Source of the DNA: Gracilaria domingensis
Taxonomy: Eukaryota > Rhodophyta > Florideophyceae > Gracilariales > Gracilariaceae
Assembly: GCA_022539475.1 (NCBI GenBank)
Contig: VCMS01000100.1
Coordinates: forward strand, 251,195-315,194
Length of the DNA stretch: 64,000 nucleotides
Reading direction: 5' to 3'
Part shown: positions 13,345-24,737 of the stretch, one piece after another
Position numbering within the stretch: the stretch's first letter is position 1
Layout: every line of letters begins with the position of its first letter
Translations under genes and position numbers: made by a program
The notes under the pieces: generated by a model
What the model was told of the DNA's origin: nothing
The model's database searches: none
What the model saw: the letters and a program-made list of their open reading frames with translations, nothing else

Positions 13345-14094
13345 TGTAGCTCTTTATGAGTTGAACGCGCATTCGCCAATTACTTGGAAATGGTCACAAT
13401 GGGAATTGGTCACGGTCGTGAACATAGCTTTGCTGGATTCTTCACACACGTGTACTGCTTGCTACGCCCAATCAGAGGGAGAACTAGTATTATTTTCTAA
13501 CGTTTTAGATATTTAGAATATTCTGCTAATTTTCACCCTGACAATGGGGTCGGCCACCCTACTTAGGTAGGTGAGCTCGACCCACACTGGGCAAGTAAAC
13601 GCACCAAGCAAGTGTTGGCTCTGACTCAAGAACCCCTGGTGCGTGATAGCCTCCTCGCGGAGAGTCACTACCTGGTGAGGGACTGGTCACCCACCTTGTG
13701 GAGCTTTCCGCCACTATTGCGTGTATTGTTTTACTTGTTTCTCTTGTTTGTGTCACTGCTTAATAGGTACGCAGGACCCGTGTGCCGGTGTTTCTTTCTG
13801 CCTCGTTTTGTTGATCTGGTGGCTCGCCCCGCTCGTCGCGGCGCGTGCCACGTCAGTGTGTGTGCGTCTGTCTTGTGACATCTCACGCCCGGCATCGCCG
13901 TTCTCTACACAATATCCCCCGACTTCTAGGCCGACTCTCTTGAGCACCCTACGCCCGTCGTGACGGATTAGTCTCTGCTTACACCCGACTCGTTGCACCA
14001 TTCCTGGGAGCGCTCTATCTGCTGTGCTCACCACTCCGAGGGAAGGTCCCGAACGCCTTTCTTGTCTTCTCCCTTTGCAGGATTTCGCACCACA
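13345..14094 (+). mobile_element. LTR copy D, plus orientation
   Basis: Starts TGTAGCTC at 13345 after a purine-rich tract and ends CACCACA at 14094, the same ending as the LTR at 50657-51481 when that one is read on its own strand. Landmarks shared with the other copies include AAGTAAACGCACC and TTGGCTCTGACTC. It is more diverged from the 4744 copy than the 50657 copy is, so it probably belongs to another insertion. It could be a 3' LTR of the degraded sequence to its left. No matching 5-bp flanks were found. Confidence 0.55.
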
Positions 14095-14128
14095 AGTTCT
14101 TGCACCGATTGTCTGTCTCTTTCAGATG

Positions 14129-15784
14129 CTAGTTTTTGGCGAGGGTCGTCCAGTACATTTTATGAGAAAATATCGAGATCAATTATTTCAAAATTTAGAG
14201 ATAATTGCTTGGGTCGTCCAGAATCGCTGTGCAGTAAATACTGGTGGGTTTTCCACTCGTGCTAGTTCTTTAGCCGAGGGCTACCTGAACGGTATTCCGC
14301 GAAGTCTACGTTCAGTTTCCATTAAGGTGCACATTACACGATACCTTCTGCGGAATGATACCCTGCAACGCATGGAATACTGGTGCTAGTACAGATGATG
14401 CCCATTATGAAATCTTACCGTTTTATTCGTATCTATTCTTCTATCGACCGCTTTTGCTAAGCCCTACTTCGCTATATTACATGTACCATTTCCCCGTGAT
14501 GAAGCGGGTGTAGGCGCAATCTGCGCCAGCTGCCGCAGACTGCACCTCCACCAAAGCGCGGTATCGGTAGAACACATACGCACTCCGAGAGTATGAGGCG
14601 CGGAGCGCCTCCTCCTCTCCGTTCCTCAAGTAGGGAACCATGCCCAGATGCATGGTTCCCTACTTGAGGAACTTGCACCTGCAACTCGTGAGCTACGTCC
14701 GCATCAAAAGTCATTTACCTGTATACTCAAGCAGAAAGTATCCATAAGTTAGTCAATGCTCCGTTGGACACATTTGAAATGCGATGGAACGTACCATTAG
14801 TAAAGCAAAACAAAAACGTTGCGCTAGAAAAGTCGAGGGACCTAGTAACTCGCAAAAGGAAGAAGAAGAAGGAACGGGATCGGTTAGATTACCAGCAATC
14901 CATTCATCTTAAAATGCGATCGAAGCGAGAAATCACAAGCAACGACATCAAGGTTGCCCATACAGCAAACATACCGCAATTTCCCCTAAAAACTTGCACC
15001 TGCAACTCGTGAGCTACGTCCGCATCGAAAGTCATTTACCTGTATACGTAAGCAGAAAGTATCCATAATTTAGTCAATGCTCTATTGGATACATTTGAAA
15101 TGCGATGAAACGTACCATTGATAAAGCAAAACAGAAACGTTGCGCCGAGTAACTCGCAAAAGTAACCCAAAGCTTATTTCCTGCCGTTTACATGTCGCAA
15201 AGCGCGAAGAAACGTGGTGAGGATTGGTTGGTTTAAAACAGAGATACCTAGAAGAATATGGAAGAACGTACGAGAAGACTGCACGGAATACATCCGTGAG
15301 ATACGGATGATGTCCGCTTTATGGAGGCATCCATTAGGCGGAAGCGTACCTCATTCTCTTTCCCGCCCTCTACTTCGTAGCGAGTGCGAGGGCGGAGAAA
15401 GGTACGACGGAGAGGAGTAGAACGCAAGGATGTGGATGGCACGGATCACGACGGTAACGGTAGGTCGGACGCCGGAGGCGCGGCGGCGGCGGCGGCGGAG
15501 GGAAGAGATTTATTTTTCTGTGCGAGGTTGGACAGCTGTACAGCGTACAACGTTGCGAAGCGACAGGCTTATAACCAGTGGTAGATAATACGAGAAGTAC
15601 ACCCTTCTGTTGAGGTCGACGTGTACCTACGTTCCTTTTCGAACGAAAGCACGTGATTTAAACTCAAAATATATTCTCCGCTCTCAGCTTGACGTCAAAC
15701 TTGACTGTCTCCCGACCTCCTTCTCCCTTCCGACGGCCTTCTTTTGCCGTCTTTGTCGTCTTTTCTCCTTCATTTCTTCTTCCC
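14129..15784. repeat. Left copy: element end region with hairpin and internal direct repeat
   Basis: The end region contains a perfect hairpin, a 156-bp direct duplication (14670-14825 and 14991-15145, about 95% alike by eye) and repeated GGGTCGTCCAG motifs near the outer end (about 14150 and 14213). A GGC/GGA-rich tract lies at 15470-15500. The matching region of the right copy is 44187-46012 but has only one copy of the 156-bp unit. No gene is supported here. Confidence 0.65.
14622..14671. repeat. Perfect hairpin, 22-bp arms
   Basis: Arms 14622-14643 and 14650-14671 are exact reverse complements around a 6-base loop (CCAGAT). The right copy keeps the same hairpin at 45445-45488 with 19-bp arms. 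Conservation in a rapidly diverging non-coding region suggests a role in transposition or replication of the element; this is inference. Confidence 0.85.
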
Positions 15785-18700
15785 CTGGACTACTACTGTA
15801 CACATAAGAAGCGTGGTTGTCCGTTCGTTACTCGCCGAAGAGTCTTATCTCTTCAACAGCATGTCAACCATTGCCCGTTTCGTCTGAAAGCCGCGCTGGA
15901 AGACGACAATAGGCGGCTCAATCGAGGAAGCAAGCGTCTCAAGCTTTCCGCGCCCGCGCCCGCATCTTCCGGAACGGTCACTGCCTCTTGTCGCCTTCCC
16001 GAGCCTCCGGTGTCCCAGGACATCGTTGACACCACTCAGTGCGCCCCTCCTACTCCGGAAACTTCGCATTGTGTTTCTCCTTCCCCGGGTCGCGCGGCAT
16101 TAGAGCGAGAACACGGAAGCAGTTCCCGCCCAGTGCCTTCTGAGGAGGCCCTCGCTGACTTGTGTATGGATTATCTCACGGTTTGTCTGGCTTCAGTAGC
16201 TTCCAACCTCGGTCATCGTGAAGCAGACGAGCTAATTGGGCTACCTCGGGACCCGCTATTCTCGCAAAAGCGATTCAACGACACCATTACAAGTTCCAAG
16301 CGCTGTACAGAACTGAAGAACGCCATTTTCGAACGATACGCCTCAAAGGAGGGTTTCAATCGAAGAACTGTCTCGCCAGAAGGATGTAAGTTCAGCGCCA
16401 CCCTCTACACGAGAGACCCCGTTCAGACACTTGTGAAACAGCTCCAGTTGGCTAACAACAAAAACACATTCTTCCACCCTATACCTCAGACCCACTCCAC
16501 GAAAATATCTCACCCCATGTCCGGCTCTCTCGCAAGAGACGCCACCTCAAAACTTAAGGAAATGGTCATGGGCTCTTTGGATAGTAGAATAGTGTGGTAC
16601 TCCCAAGAAATAAGTTACAGTGAATCTTTCGTAGGTCTTCTGCAGGTATACACCGATAAGTCTTCAACAACTCTAAAGCAAACATCGGTTACCGCCTGTC
16701 CTCTTCACCTCATAGTTCTCAACTTCTCCGACGAGCTACGCCGTAAGTGCATCCGTGATCACCTCACAGAATGGGCATACTTCCCTACCACACTGATCGA
16801 GGTTTTCGCATCTGAAGCAGACGCAATGCCATTCGTTTCTAGCAAGTCTCTACGCCAGTCCAGGATGCAAATCCTTCAAGAATCTCTTCGTCAAGTCCTG
16901 GAGCCCATTCTAAATCTCAGGCAGAAAGGTTTTCAGTTCATCGGCGAAGACAAACTAGGTCGAGTGTGCCATCCTCTGCCTGCAAGTTATTTTGCGGATA
17001 TTCCTGAGGCTGAGGACATTCTGTCCATTCTTCATGGGACCAAAACGAAAAGCCCGTTTCATAGATGCAAAGCCCATCGCTCATCTTTATGATGTCCTGT
17101 CACCTCATTCCACGGACGTTCTCAGAAGCACACGAAAAGCATCCGAAAGACATACACAGCTATCTTACAACATGCACAAAGAGACGAGGCGGAAAGAAGT
17201 CCACGTCGTGCAAGGGAAAGGAGATCTCAGGTGGATACTCTGATGTGCTCAAATTCCATATCTCTCATTCCTTCGTTCCTCGAAACTTCCGTAAGCCTTG
17301 AAATGATCCCGGGATTGTCTCCATACAGTCTGTTCTCATTCGAACCATTACAGAACTTGCATCTCGGCATCTCGAAGCTGATAAAAACGGCCGCAATCGA
17401 GAGATTGCAGTCAGACACCCTGTGCACCACAATAGAAACATCTTCATCGCGTTCATTTCGAACGATGTGCATCCAACTCCTCAACCATGCAAACGCAATT
17501 CTAGCTGCTATAGAACGAGATTCTCCTGCCAAAGGTTTACATATCGACTTCTCCACGCAGGAGAAAGGCAAATCTTTGAATGGTATCTTCACGAAAGACG
17601 GTCTCCGTGGAATGCTGGAGGCCAAAAACTACAAAGCGCTTGACATGGTCTTCCCCTTCATAGGAGCATTCTTTGACATATGTTGTGGGGAACAGGACGT
17701 TGCCCCAATCACAACCGTCTTCTCTCAGTACTCCGACTTGCTTTCGACCTTATTCAGATACAATCGTGACCCGTATTGGACCGAAAGCTCTCTCCTGTGT
17801 CTTAGTTAGCAGATTGAAGCCTTCAGGCTTTCCGCAACAAAGAATCTGGCGGATTTTCATCCCTTCAGAATGAGAACTCTGAAGTTTCATCTTCTCGATC
17901 ATCTCGTGGACGATATTCGCCGTCTGGGAAGTATCAAGTACTACGACGCAGACATATACGAACATGCACACCTGCTATTTAAGAGACACAACAAAAAGAC
18001 GTCCAGAAGAACATCAACGGCTGTGGAGGAGAGTATTCGCTCTATTGAGCACGGACATGTTAGAAAGCAATTGAATGGCAGTACTCCTTACCAGCGTAAT
18101 CCAGGTTTACCAGGAACTTCCACACAGCTCTCTCGATTTGCAATGAGAGGGCGTTCTTTCACTTTACGAGCTCTTCAACATTGTGTTTCAAGTATATCCA
18201 GTTCAGAAACATGGACTACTGTTAGAGAGATGCTCTAAAGTACGGACACAAGGTCGATTCTTGACCAAATTGGTGAACAGGCCCTTCCTCCTTTCCTCAG
18301 TGTCGTGAAAGAAACACTGGATGAGCACTCTATTACATACTTCCCAGAAAAGACAAGGATAACTCTGGTGAATTCGGCCCTCGTGAAAGGCGGTTTCGTT
18401 CCGACTCTTGAACACTTCGATTCGTCTTCTAAGGCACTTAAGCTGGGACGACCCAAATACCCCATCATCCAACGAGTTTTCGCTTCCCCATCATTTGGTT
18501 CTAATAGAAAGCCAAAGTTTTCCACTGTATTGGTAAGCGGAGAAGATTCAGAGACTTGGGTTGCCCAGGTGGTCGCTCTAATTCGAATATCTCTCCTTGA
18601 TTCTGCACTCACCGCACCAGAGGTGGCATTCGTCCGGTATTTCGAGGTTTTACCCCCCGCAACAAACATCGACCACATATTGAAATGCATATCTTTACGG

Positions 18701-18937
18701 TGGGCTACAAACAATGAAAAGAACCACACTCTTCCGTTCTCTCGTCATTCCAAAGCGGAGACTATCGTAGAGTTAACTCCTTGGTACGGGATGGTTCCGG
18801 CTTCTGCACTACAAGAAACTGTCCATGTTATTCGATCAAACTACCCTGCTCCACCTTTTTGTCCTCCACTTCAATGGTTTCAACACCGATTCTACATCAA
18901 TCGAATCTATCATGATTCAGATGAAGGACCAACTTAG
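15785..18937 (+). pseudogene. T: zinc-finger transposase-like protein, left copy, with in-frame stops
   Basis: The frame runs 1051 codons. At the N-terminus is a Cys/His cluster (YYCTHKKRGCPF, then HVNHC), likely a zinc finger, followed by a basic low-complexity linker. The middle contains FEPLQNLHLGISKLIKT (about 17335-17390), a motif type I associate with large plant and algal transposases, but I cannot name the superfamily. The initiator is CTG here; the right copy has ATG at the same place. Three stops (TGA 17090-17092, TAG 17807-17809, TAA 18236-18238) interrupt the frame, with no frameshift. The first two lie where the right copy has sense codons; the right copy does not reach the third. 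It converges with gene B. Confidence 0.6.
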
Positions 18938-18957
18938 CACGTTGATTTTGTACTGCC

Positions 18958-21355
18958 TTAAACATTAAGGGCTCCATCCTCTACATGTTCATCTTGTGGT
19001 GCCTTTTCTCGTGACCCTGCGCTACTTCCGAAATCGTTCATGTCCATTTCCTTGACTTCCATATCCCTTTCCTTGCATTCACCAACGAAACAATCGCTAA
19101 TATATCCCAATCTTCGGCTCACACTGTCAATAAAAAATTGTTCCTTCACAGTGAGGTAAAGTCTTCCGTTCGACGGCATTCGATATCCAAATGTAACCTC
19201 TCTCATGTCATTACCAAGAACCTTAGTCCAATCTTCCGTTGTCGTTCCATAATTATGAAACTCGCTGGAATTGGTCTTCAAGACATGTTGCCTTACATCC
19301 CCCAGAACATTCTTTAAACACAGAGATAGCAGTTGGGCAAACTTCTTTGTAAACAGTTTCTCTCTCTGTCTCTGGCCACCCCTTGACACATCCGTACTTA
19401 GAAGGTTCACAACCGTCACCACCCAAGCGTCCAAACCTGCGAGCAACAGTATTGTGCCATCTAAAAAGATGCCCGTATCCTTGTCTTCCACATCATACCC
19501 AATAAACTCCTTCAGTACTTGTACCGCGACACGGTTTCGGAAGAACAAGTCTTGATCTTCCGTCGGCATATCCTCCACATTGTCCGCAGCGGAGTACTTT
19601 AGACGAACAAATGGGGCTTTTCTCCACCATGAAGTGTTCGGTACACAATTTTAGTCGAGACGAAGTATGTTCTCCTGCGCTTCCTTGAACTGCATTGTGA
19701 GTTCGTCAGCATTCTCTTCTACCAGCTTTGTTCTTCTTCAAATCAGATTGTACCCCGGGAGCGGAAATAGTTTATCCCTCGTATTTCTCTTCCGAACGCC
19801 CACGACGTCACTCATGGTCTGCCGCATTCTCTGCCTAAGGCACATATCTGCACAAAGTTCCAGTATACACCTGTCGGTAAGAGACGCTTTTCTAATACCT
19901 TGCCAGCTCAACTCCTTCAACTCACTTTCAACCATTTTCTTCAGCAAAGCATCTGGCTCCCCTCTACCGACGGTGTGAACATGCCAAAACTGCCCAAGAG
20001 CTCCACGGGGTTTTAAGGATCCATGTATGAATCACCTTCCTCCGGCTCAATAAGTCCTTCCCCACTCTCAGTTGCGTCTTCCACCTTCTCGGCACGGTTA
20101 CGCCAATTTCGGGTGAGCGACTCACCTTCGAGCCATAGCTCACATGTTTCTCTCCTTGCCCACGTCAGCATGTTGTGATACACTGCTCGAGCAACCCCTC
20201 GAAACTCGTCGCACACCTCAATTTTATGCTTCTCTCGACCTGTCTGCCCAGGTTCACCAGCACGTGTACTCCTATCTCTCTCCTGTTTCAGTGCCCCCGT
20301 TAGCCCTTCAATGACTAGATCCTTCTCCTCAAGCCTCTTTTTCAAAGCCGTACTCTGCTCTTGGGCGACCTTCACTAGAATAGCCCGAACCATTAAGTCC
20401 TCTTGTAGCGTCTTAACCTTTTCTTTCAAGCAATTCACTTCATTTAAAAGATCAGGTCTGTTCATAGAGCTTGAATTCACACCAGTTTGGATATCTTCCG
20501 TTATTTCCCTAGCTTCTTCGGCGACAGGCCCCGGTAATGCCGCAGGATTCGGTGTTATTTCGTTATCGGAACTATCCTCATGTGACATAGCCTTAGCCAC
20601 GAGAGGCTGCAGGCGTTCTGTGTCCACCCTTGGCACGGCTCCGAGCTCCAACTCCCGTGTCTGTCCTCCTCCATGGCATGGTATATCAGATGAATTGGGC
20701 CTCGTACGAGCTGCAACGGCCCCCGCTCTGGAAAGAGGGGAAGGTCGAAAAGTAACTCGTCTATCAGTTGTCTCTCGATTTCTTATTGTCTTTCTCCCTT
20801 GTCCAGACCCATTGCGAGGCATGATACGATTCATAGCGGCCCCAGTTCTAGAAGACAGGGATGGACGTGACGATCTTAATATACTAGGGCTCTCACGACT
20901 TCTCGTCATTGTCCCTTGTTGTCCAGATCCACTGGGCGGCGTAACCCGCGCCCCAGTAGCTCCGGTCTTCGATATTGGCCGGGGACAAGAAGGTTTTAGT
21001 GTCATACGAACCTCTTCAGTTCCAGTTGTCATGCCCTCCTGTCCTGAACCGCTGGGCCGAGTTACCTCATATTCTTGACGAGCAGAGACAGATGCACGAT
21101 TTGCATTATCGGCAGTTGACGGCACGACATCGTTCGCTGATCCACGAATTCTTGACGCAATCCCGGAAGACACTCCGCTGCGGAATGGGCGAGAGAGTAC
21201 TGTAGAAGGAGGCCCACTGACTCTCTCCTTCGTCGAAGACGACTTCCGTTTAGGAAGTGCGGTGCTTGTAGCCTGATTCGTATCATCCGATGCTCTTCTC
21301 TTCTTCTGTCCACTCTCCGCTCCGTACTATTTCGCTTTCTCGGCGTTATACTCAT
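18958..21355 (-). pseudogene. B: charged coiled-coil protein of unknown role, left copy
   Basis: The N-terminus (ATG at 21355, MSITPRKRNST) is followed by a 4-nt loss relative to the right copy that shifts the frame. The next long segment (21173-20013) has repeated R-P-S-G-S-G-Q motifs, a disordered Ser/Arg-rich region and a leucine-rich coiled coil around 20290-20460. After another frame change near 20015 it runs to 18958 with two internal stops (near 19738 and 19640). The C-terminal part is compact and mixed in composition. I recognise no domain. It is tail to tail with T and lies 248 nt downstream of the SET gene. It could be a DNA-binding accessory subunit, but that is a guess. Confidence 0.5.
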
Positions 21356-21602
21356 GTTGTGGAGATAAACGGGGTAATGAAACGAAATTGTTGGGGGTGG
21401 GAGGGGGTTGGGGGGGGGGTGCATGGTTCAGATATTCCGGGAGACTCCGCAGTTCCTGCTTTTTAGGAATTGAGGTGCCCGATTGGTCGCAAATATCGCC
21501 GTTACAAATAGATGAAGAGCTCCATCGTACATGTACAACGCGTATTGCAGGCAGCTGCAACATTCACAAGCATATTTACTTTCTATTCGGTATTGCACTC
21601 AT

Positions 21603-22325
21603 CTATTGCTCCAATGTGAGAGCCCAGTCCCAGGCATACTGCTCTCCGTAGTGGAAATAAAACTCTTCGCCCCTCTCAATATCTCTTACTGCTCTACAAC
21701 GAAGTAGGGCATAGTTAGAAAGGTCGGACTTACAGTGTATCACGGACTTTGCTTCCACCATCTGCACATTGGCACTTCGAGTCCTGTTCGACCGGGGCTG
21801 CGAGAAATCGGGATCCCCGGCATGATATCCAGCGTCGTTAATGTAGCCCCCGATACAAATAGGCGCCGGGAAAATGTAGAATTCGCTCTCCTTTCTATCC
21901 TGAGCCTGTCCTAGTCTGTTCCTCAGGTGCAGAAACGAACCAGTCACAGTGACCATCATAGAAAACAACTTGTACCGCACAGAAGTAGCTCCGAGACAGT
22001 CACTTCCATACGTTAAGTGTCTTTCCTTCCGGTTTGTCGGATCCGTGTATACCAAAGTTCCATAAAAGTGACAGATAGTTTCCCCAGCCAATATCTTATG
22101 TTCCGTGAATACCCCCATACCAGCACGGGGATGTCGAATCTTAGAAGATGCTACATGTAAGCGATAGCGATTGGCTTCAACAGTCAACAGCATATGCATA
22201 TCCATTAGATTCAGAGCTCCTCGGTACTTCTCGTCCCAAAGATCTACAGTATGCTGTCCATACTTGTCGACAAACTCCCAGTCCCTCCAGTATCTTCCTA
22301 GGAACTGAGTAATATGTGCAGGCAT
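21603..22325 (-). CDS. SET-domain protein, left copy
   Basis: 240 residues from the ATG at 22325. SET-family features: GMGVF at residues 69-73 with a following GETICHFYG (AdoMet-side strand), YIN at 161-163 and SANV at 184-187 in the place of the usual NHS and PN motifs, and GEE with YGEQYAW at 219-232 near the C-terminus. SET proteins methylate lysines, mostly on histones. The usual NH pair is IND here, so activity is uncertain. The frame is the same as that of the methyltransferase just upstream, separated by a single TGA and an open linker of 16 codons, so this may be the C-terminal half of one polypeptide. It is open in both copies, about 93% identical between them. Confidence 0.75.
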   Translation of the reverse strand: MPAHITQFLGRYWRDWEFVDKYGQHTVDLWDEKYRGALNLMDMHMLLTVEANRYRLHVASSKIRHPRAGMGVFTEHKILAGETICHFYGTLVYTDPTNRKERHLTYGSDCLGATSVRYKLFSMMVTVTGSFLHLRNRLGQAQDRKESEFYIFPAPICIGGYINDAGYHAGDPDFSQPRSNRTRSANVQMVEAKSVIHCKSDLSNYALLRCRAVRDIERGEEFYFHYGEQYAWDWALTLEQ

Positions 22326-22373
22326 CACTTGGTACTGGGGATATCCAAATGGAGCCTCCAATTCAAGCCGACC

Positions 22374-24737
22374 TCAGTCCCGATGTGGAACCCGTTCATA
22401 AGTCGTTGAAGCAGCATCCACCATCTCCTGTTCAACCACGATGTCATTCTTCCCCCCGCGAAGAACTTCGGCCATAAGAGTCGTTATACGGAGCTTCGCA
22501 TGGCTGAAACATGGCCTATTCTTCTCGCACCCCAAGAACTTCCTATGCTTTGTCAGCGATAGGCATGCCATACCCGTAGAAAAAGTTCCGGCGAACATGT
22601 CCATGACAAGATCACCCGGTCTTGTGAACCGACATATCAACTCTTTCATCAACTCCCTGGACTTCTGCTCCGGTCTTATGTACTGCCCAATTGGTACTGA
22701 ACTACCTGGCTCATTTACCTTCCATGTCAACCACTCCCCCGCTCTCGGTTTCGGCACCGGGTCAATTACATTCCTGTTAGCCGGGAAAGTAGAAGGAATG
22801 AAATGGTTCTCGTCAAATGGAGTAAGACTGGCTTCCTCCGATGGTCGCAATCCACGCTTCACCCCATGAATGGCGTATTCCGTTACGGGCCGTATCCCAA
22901 ACTTCCGTGGATTCCCGCCAACATTACTTCCATCCCGGATGAACACCAGTGGATTCCCATCCACTTTAAACGAAGGCATGAGTTCTGGCTTACCTTCGCT
23001 TCCAGCGTCATCTTTTGTACTCGCCGTTTCCGAGAGTATCCTGTGCCAAACATTAAACTGTGCAATGGCACAGAATTGAATGAAGTGCCCACCTGACCGA
23101 AGCGCGGAACTTATTAAATCTGCCGTACTGATCATGTCATCCTCACTGAAGACATCATGAGCACTATTCCGTTTGCTCCTCTTCTTTCGAGTGTTAAAGA
23201 GAGGGTCTGTTAGGACAAGCTGTGCCTCACCCCATACAATCTCACTCTGATTCACAAATGTTTCATTTGTGTGCCTCAGGTCCTTCATGTCACAGTTGTA
23301 CCCAACAAAGTGTGACTTTCTCATCTTCTTCCACACCTTGTCCATATTCATTCGAAGGAGACTGGATATCCTCTTCATAGGCGGCTCAATACCTGTCTTT
23401 TGGATGTTGTACCCGGCAACCCGAGATTTTTGCTCCGCACGATTCACCGGCTTCTCGAAGTCGTCGCTATCGGAGCTCACGAGGTCCATATACTCTCGAC
23501 GAGGTGGGGGTGGGGCAGACTTGGTCGAAGAAGGTTCGGCATTACCGGAAGTTTTAGAAGTTTTCGTCAGTTCAATATCGTGTTTCGCGTGAATGCCCAC
23601 ATTGAACTCTGCCGCATGGCGCATATCCTGTATCGGTTTCCATAGCAACTCCGAAAAGTTCTGAAATCGTGCAGGCAACTCACGGGAGTCAGAACCAGAT
23701 ACGGTATCCATCCGTATCTCCGAAAACTCTATCCAGTTCCTCATCTCATCAATTCGTAAGCTGTAGAGGCTATCGTTGGGGCATATGGTTTCGAAGTCTG
23801 TCAAAAATTCCTTAGCCAGTACTCGGAGGTTTGTATCGCATTCATCACTCAAGGTCTCCACCGATCCACTAGTACTGCTCTGTGGCACATCTTGTGTGAT
23901 GAATCGAGTACTATGGCTTGGCGCGGCATAACGAGACTCCCGTGTCTCTAGCGCTGTATACTTCAAGGTCTGCATATTCATGCCTATGTATGGTTTCACC
24001 ATGTGCTGAACGTTCGTGTATCCAAGATGGGCCGCAAAAAAACTCCATGCCCATACGACCTCACTGGTAGCGAACCCCAGTCGATCACAGTTGTCTTTGG
24101 AGAACGACGTAAAAGTGGGTATGTGCACAGATGGTGCATGGTTCACTTTTTGTTTCTTTCTCGGTTGTTTCTTCTTCATCATCCTGATGTTGTCGTTCTC
24201 TCCCATTATGTGGCCAAGGTATGATAAGCATATAACGACCTCAAATAGGTTCACAGCTGTTGGTGGGATGACCATTGTCGTCTTCAGAACCTGCATTTTC
24301 TTGGTCATGAAATAACCAACACGGCATCGCACCGGTAGGTATATACCCATATCCATAGAGAGAAGGAAATAATCGCGGAGTCTCTTGTCCTCATCCCCGT
24401 CCTTCTTATCAAGAAGCTTCGTTACAAGATATCGTTGCTCCACAGGTTTGTTATTGACAACACTCTTTCGCAGCTGTTGCAGTGTCACGTTCTGCAGGTT
24501 CTTGAGGTTAGTGGCCTTCTCAAACATCTTCCTCGCCTCCGGAATATTCTTATAGTTCTCGGCGCAGAGCTCTATTAGCCCTCCAAACCCGATGTCCCGT
24601 GGCCGATCAGGGCCTCCATCGCTCTTTGCCAAAGCATCGCGAAGAACCAAGAAAAGTCTGACATACGCATCGAACGCTGAAGGCGGAGCACTCATGTCGA
24701 TAAGATGTATCTCCTCTCTATCATCGGTGCAATCCAT
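22374..24737 (-). CDS. DNA amino-methyltransferase (N6-adenine or N4-cytosine type), left copy
   Basis: 787 residues, intact. The catalytic domain is C-terminal. Motif IV appears as LVLTDPLFNTR at about residue 507 (DPLF instead of the usual DPPY) and the AdoMet-binding motif as MDMFAGTFSTGMA at about 710. This IV-before-I order is typical of beta-class enzymes. GGHFIQFCA fits the strand after motif IV. The first 480 residues are of unknown function, with basic and Ser/Pro-rich linkers. The start lies in a good context (ACCATGG). A TTTAAA box lies about 36 nt upstream in the promoter core shared with gene P. Only 5 of 787 residues differ from the right copy. Target base is unknown. Confidence 0.78.
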   Translation of the reverse strand: MDCTDDREEIHLIDMSAPPSAFDAYVRLFLVLRDALAKSDGGPDRPRDIGFGGLIELCAENYKNIPEARKMFEKATNLKNLQNVTLQQLRKSVVNNKPVEQRYLVTKLLDKKDGDEDKRLRDYFLLSMDMGIYLPVRCRVGYFMTKKMQVLKTTMVIPPTAVNLFEVVICLSYLGHIMGENDNIRMMKKKQPRKKQKVNHAPSVHIPTFTSFSKDNCDRLGFATSEVVWAWSFFAAHLGYTNVQHMVKPYIGMNMQTLKYTALETRESRYAAPSHSTRFITQDVPQSSTSGSVETLSDECDTNLRVLAKEFLTDFETICPNDSLYSLRIDEMRNWIEFSEIRMDTVSGSDSRELPARFQNFSELLWKPIQDMRHAAEFNVGIHAKHDIELTKTSKTSGNAEPSSTKSAPPPPRREYMDLVSSDSDDFEKPVNRAEQKSRVAGYNIQKTGIEPPMKRISSLLRMNMDKVWKKMRKSHFVGYNCDMKDLRHTNETFVNQSEIVWGEAQLVLTDPLFNTRKKRSKRNSAHDVFSEDDMISTADLISSALRSGGHFIQFCAIAQFNVWHRILSETASTKDDAGSEGKPELMPSFKVDGNPLVFIRDGSNVGGNPRKFGIRPVTEYAIHGVKRGLRPSEEASLTPFDENHFIPSTFPANRNVIDPVPKPRAGEWLTWKVNEPGSSVPIGQYIRPEQKSRELMKELICRFTRPGDLVMDMFAGTFSTGMACLSLTKHRKFLGCEKNRPCFSHAKLRITTLMAEVLRGGKNDIVVEQEMVDAASTTYERVPHRD

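Noticed and set aside
13345-14094. 3' LTR partner of the LTR at 4744
   Set aside because: The two are more diverged from each other than the 4744 copy is from the unlinked copy at 50657, and their flanks do not match.
20311-21078. Plus-strand open frame of 255 codons
   Set aside because: It is antisense to gene B, whose coiled-coil sequence is the more credible reading.
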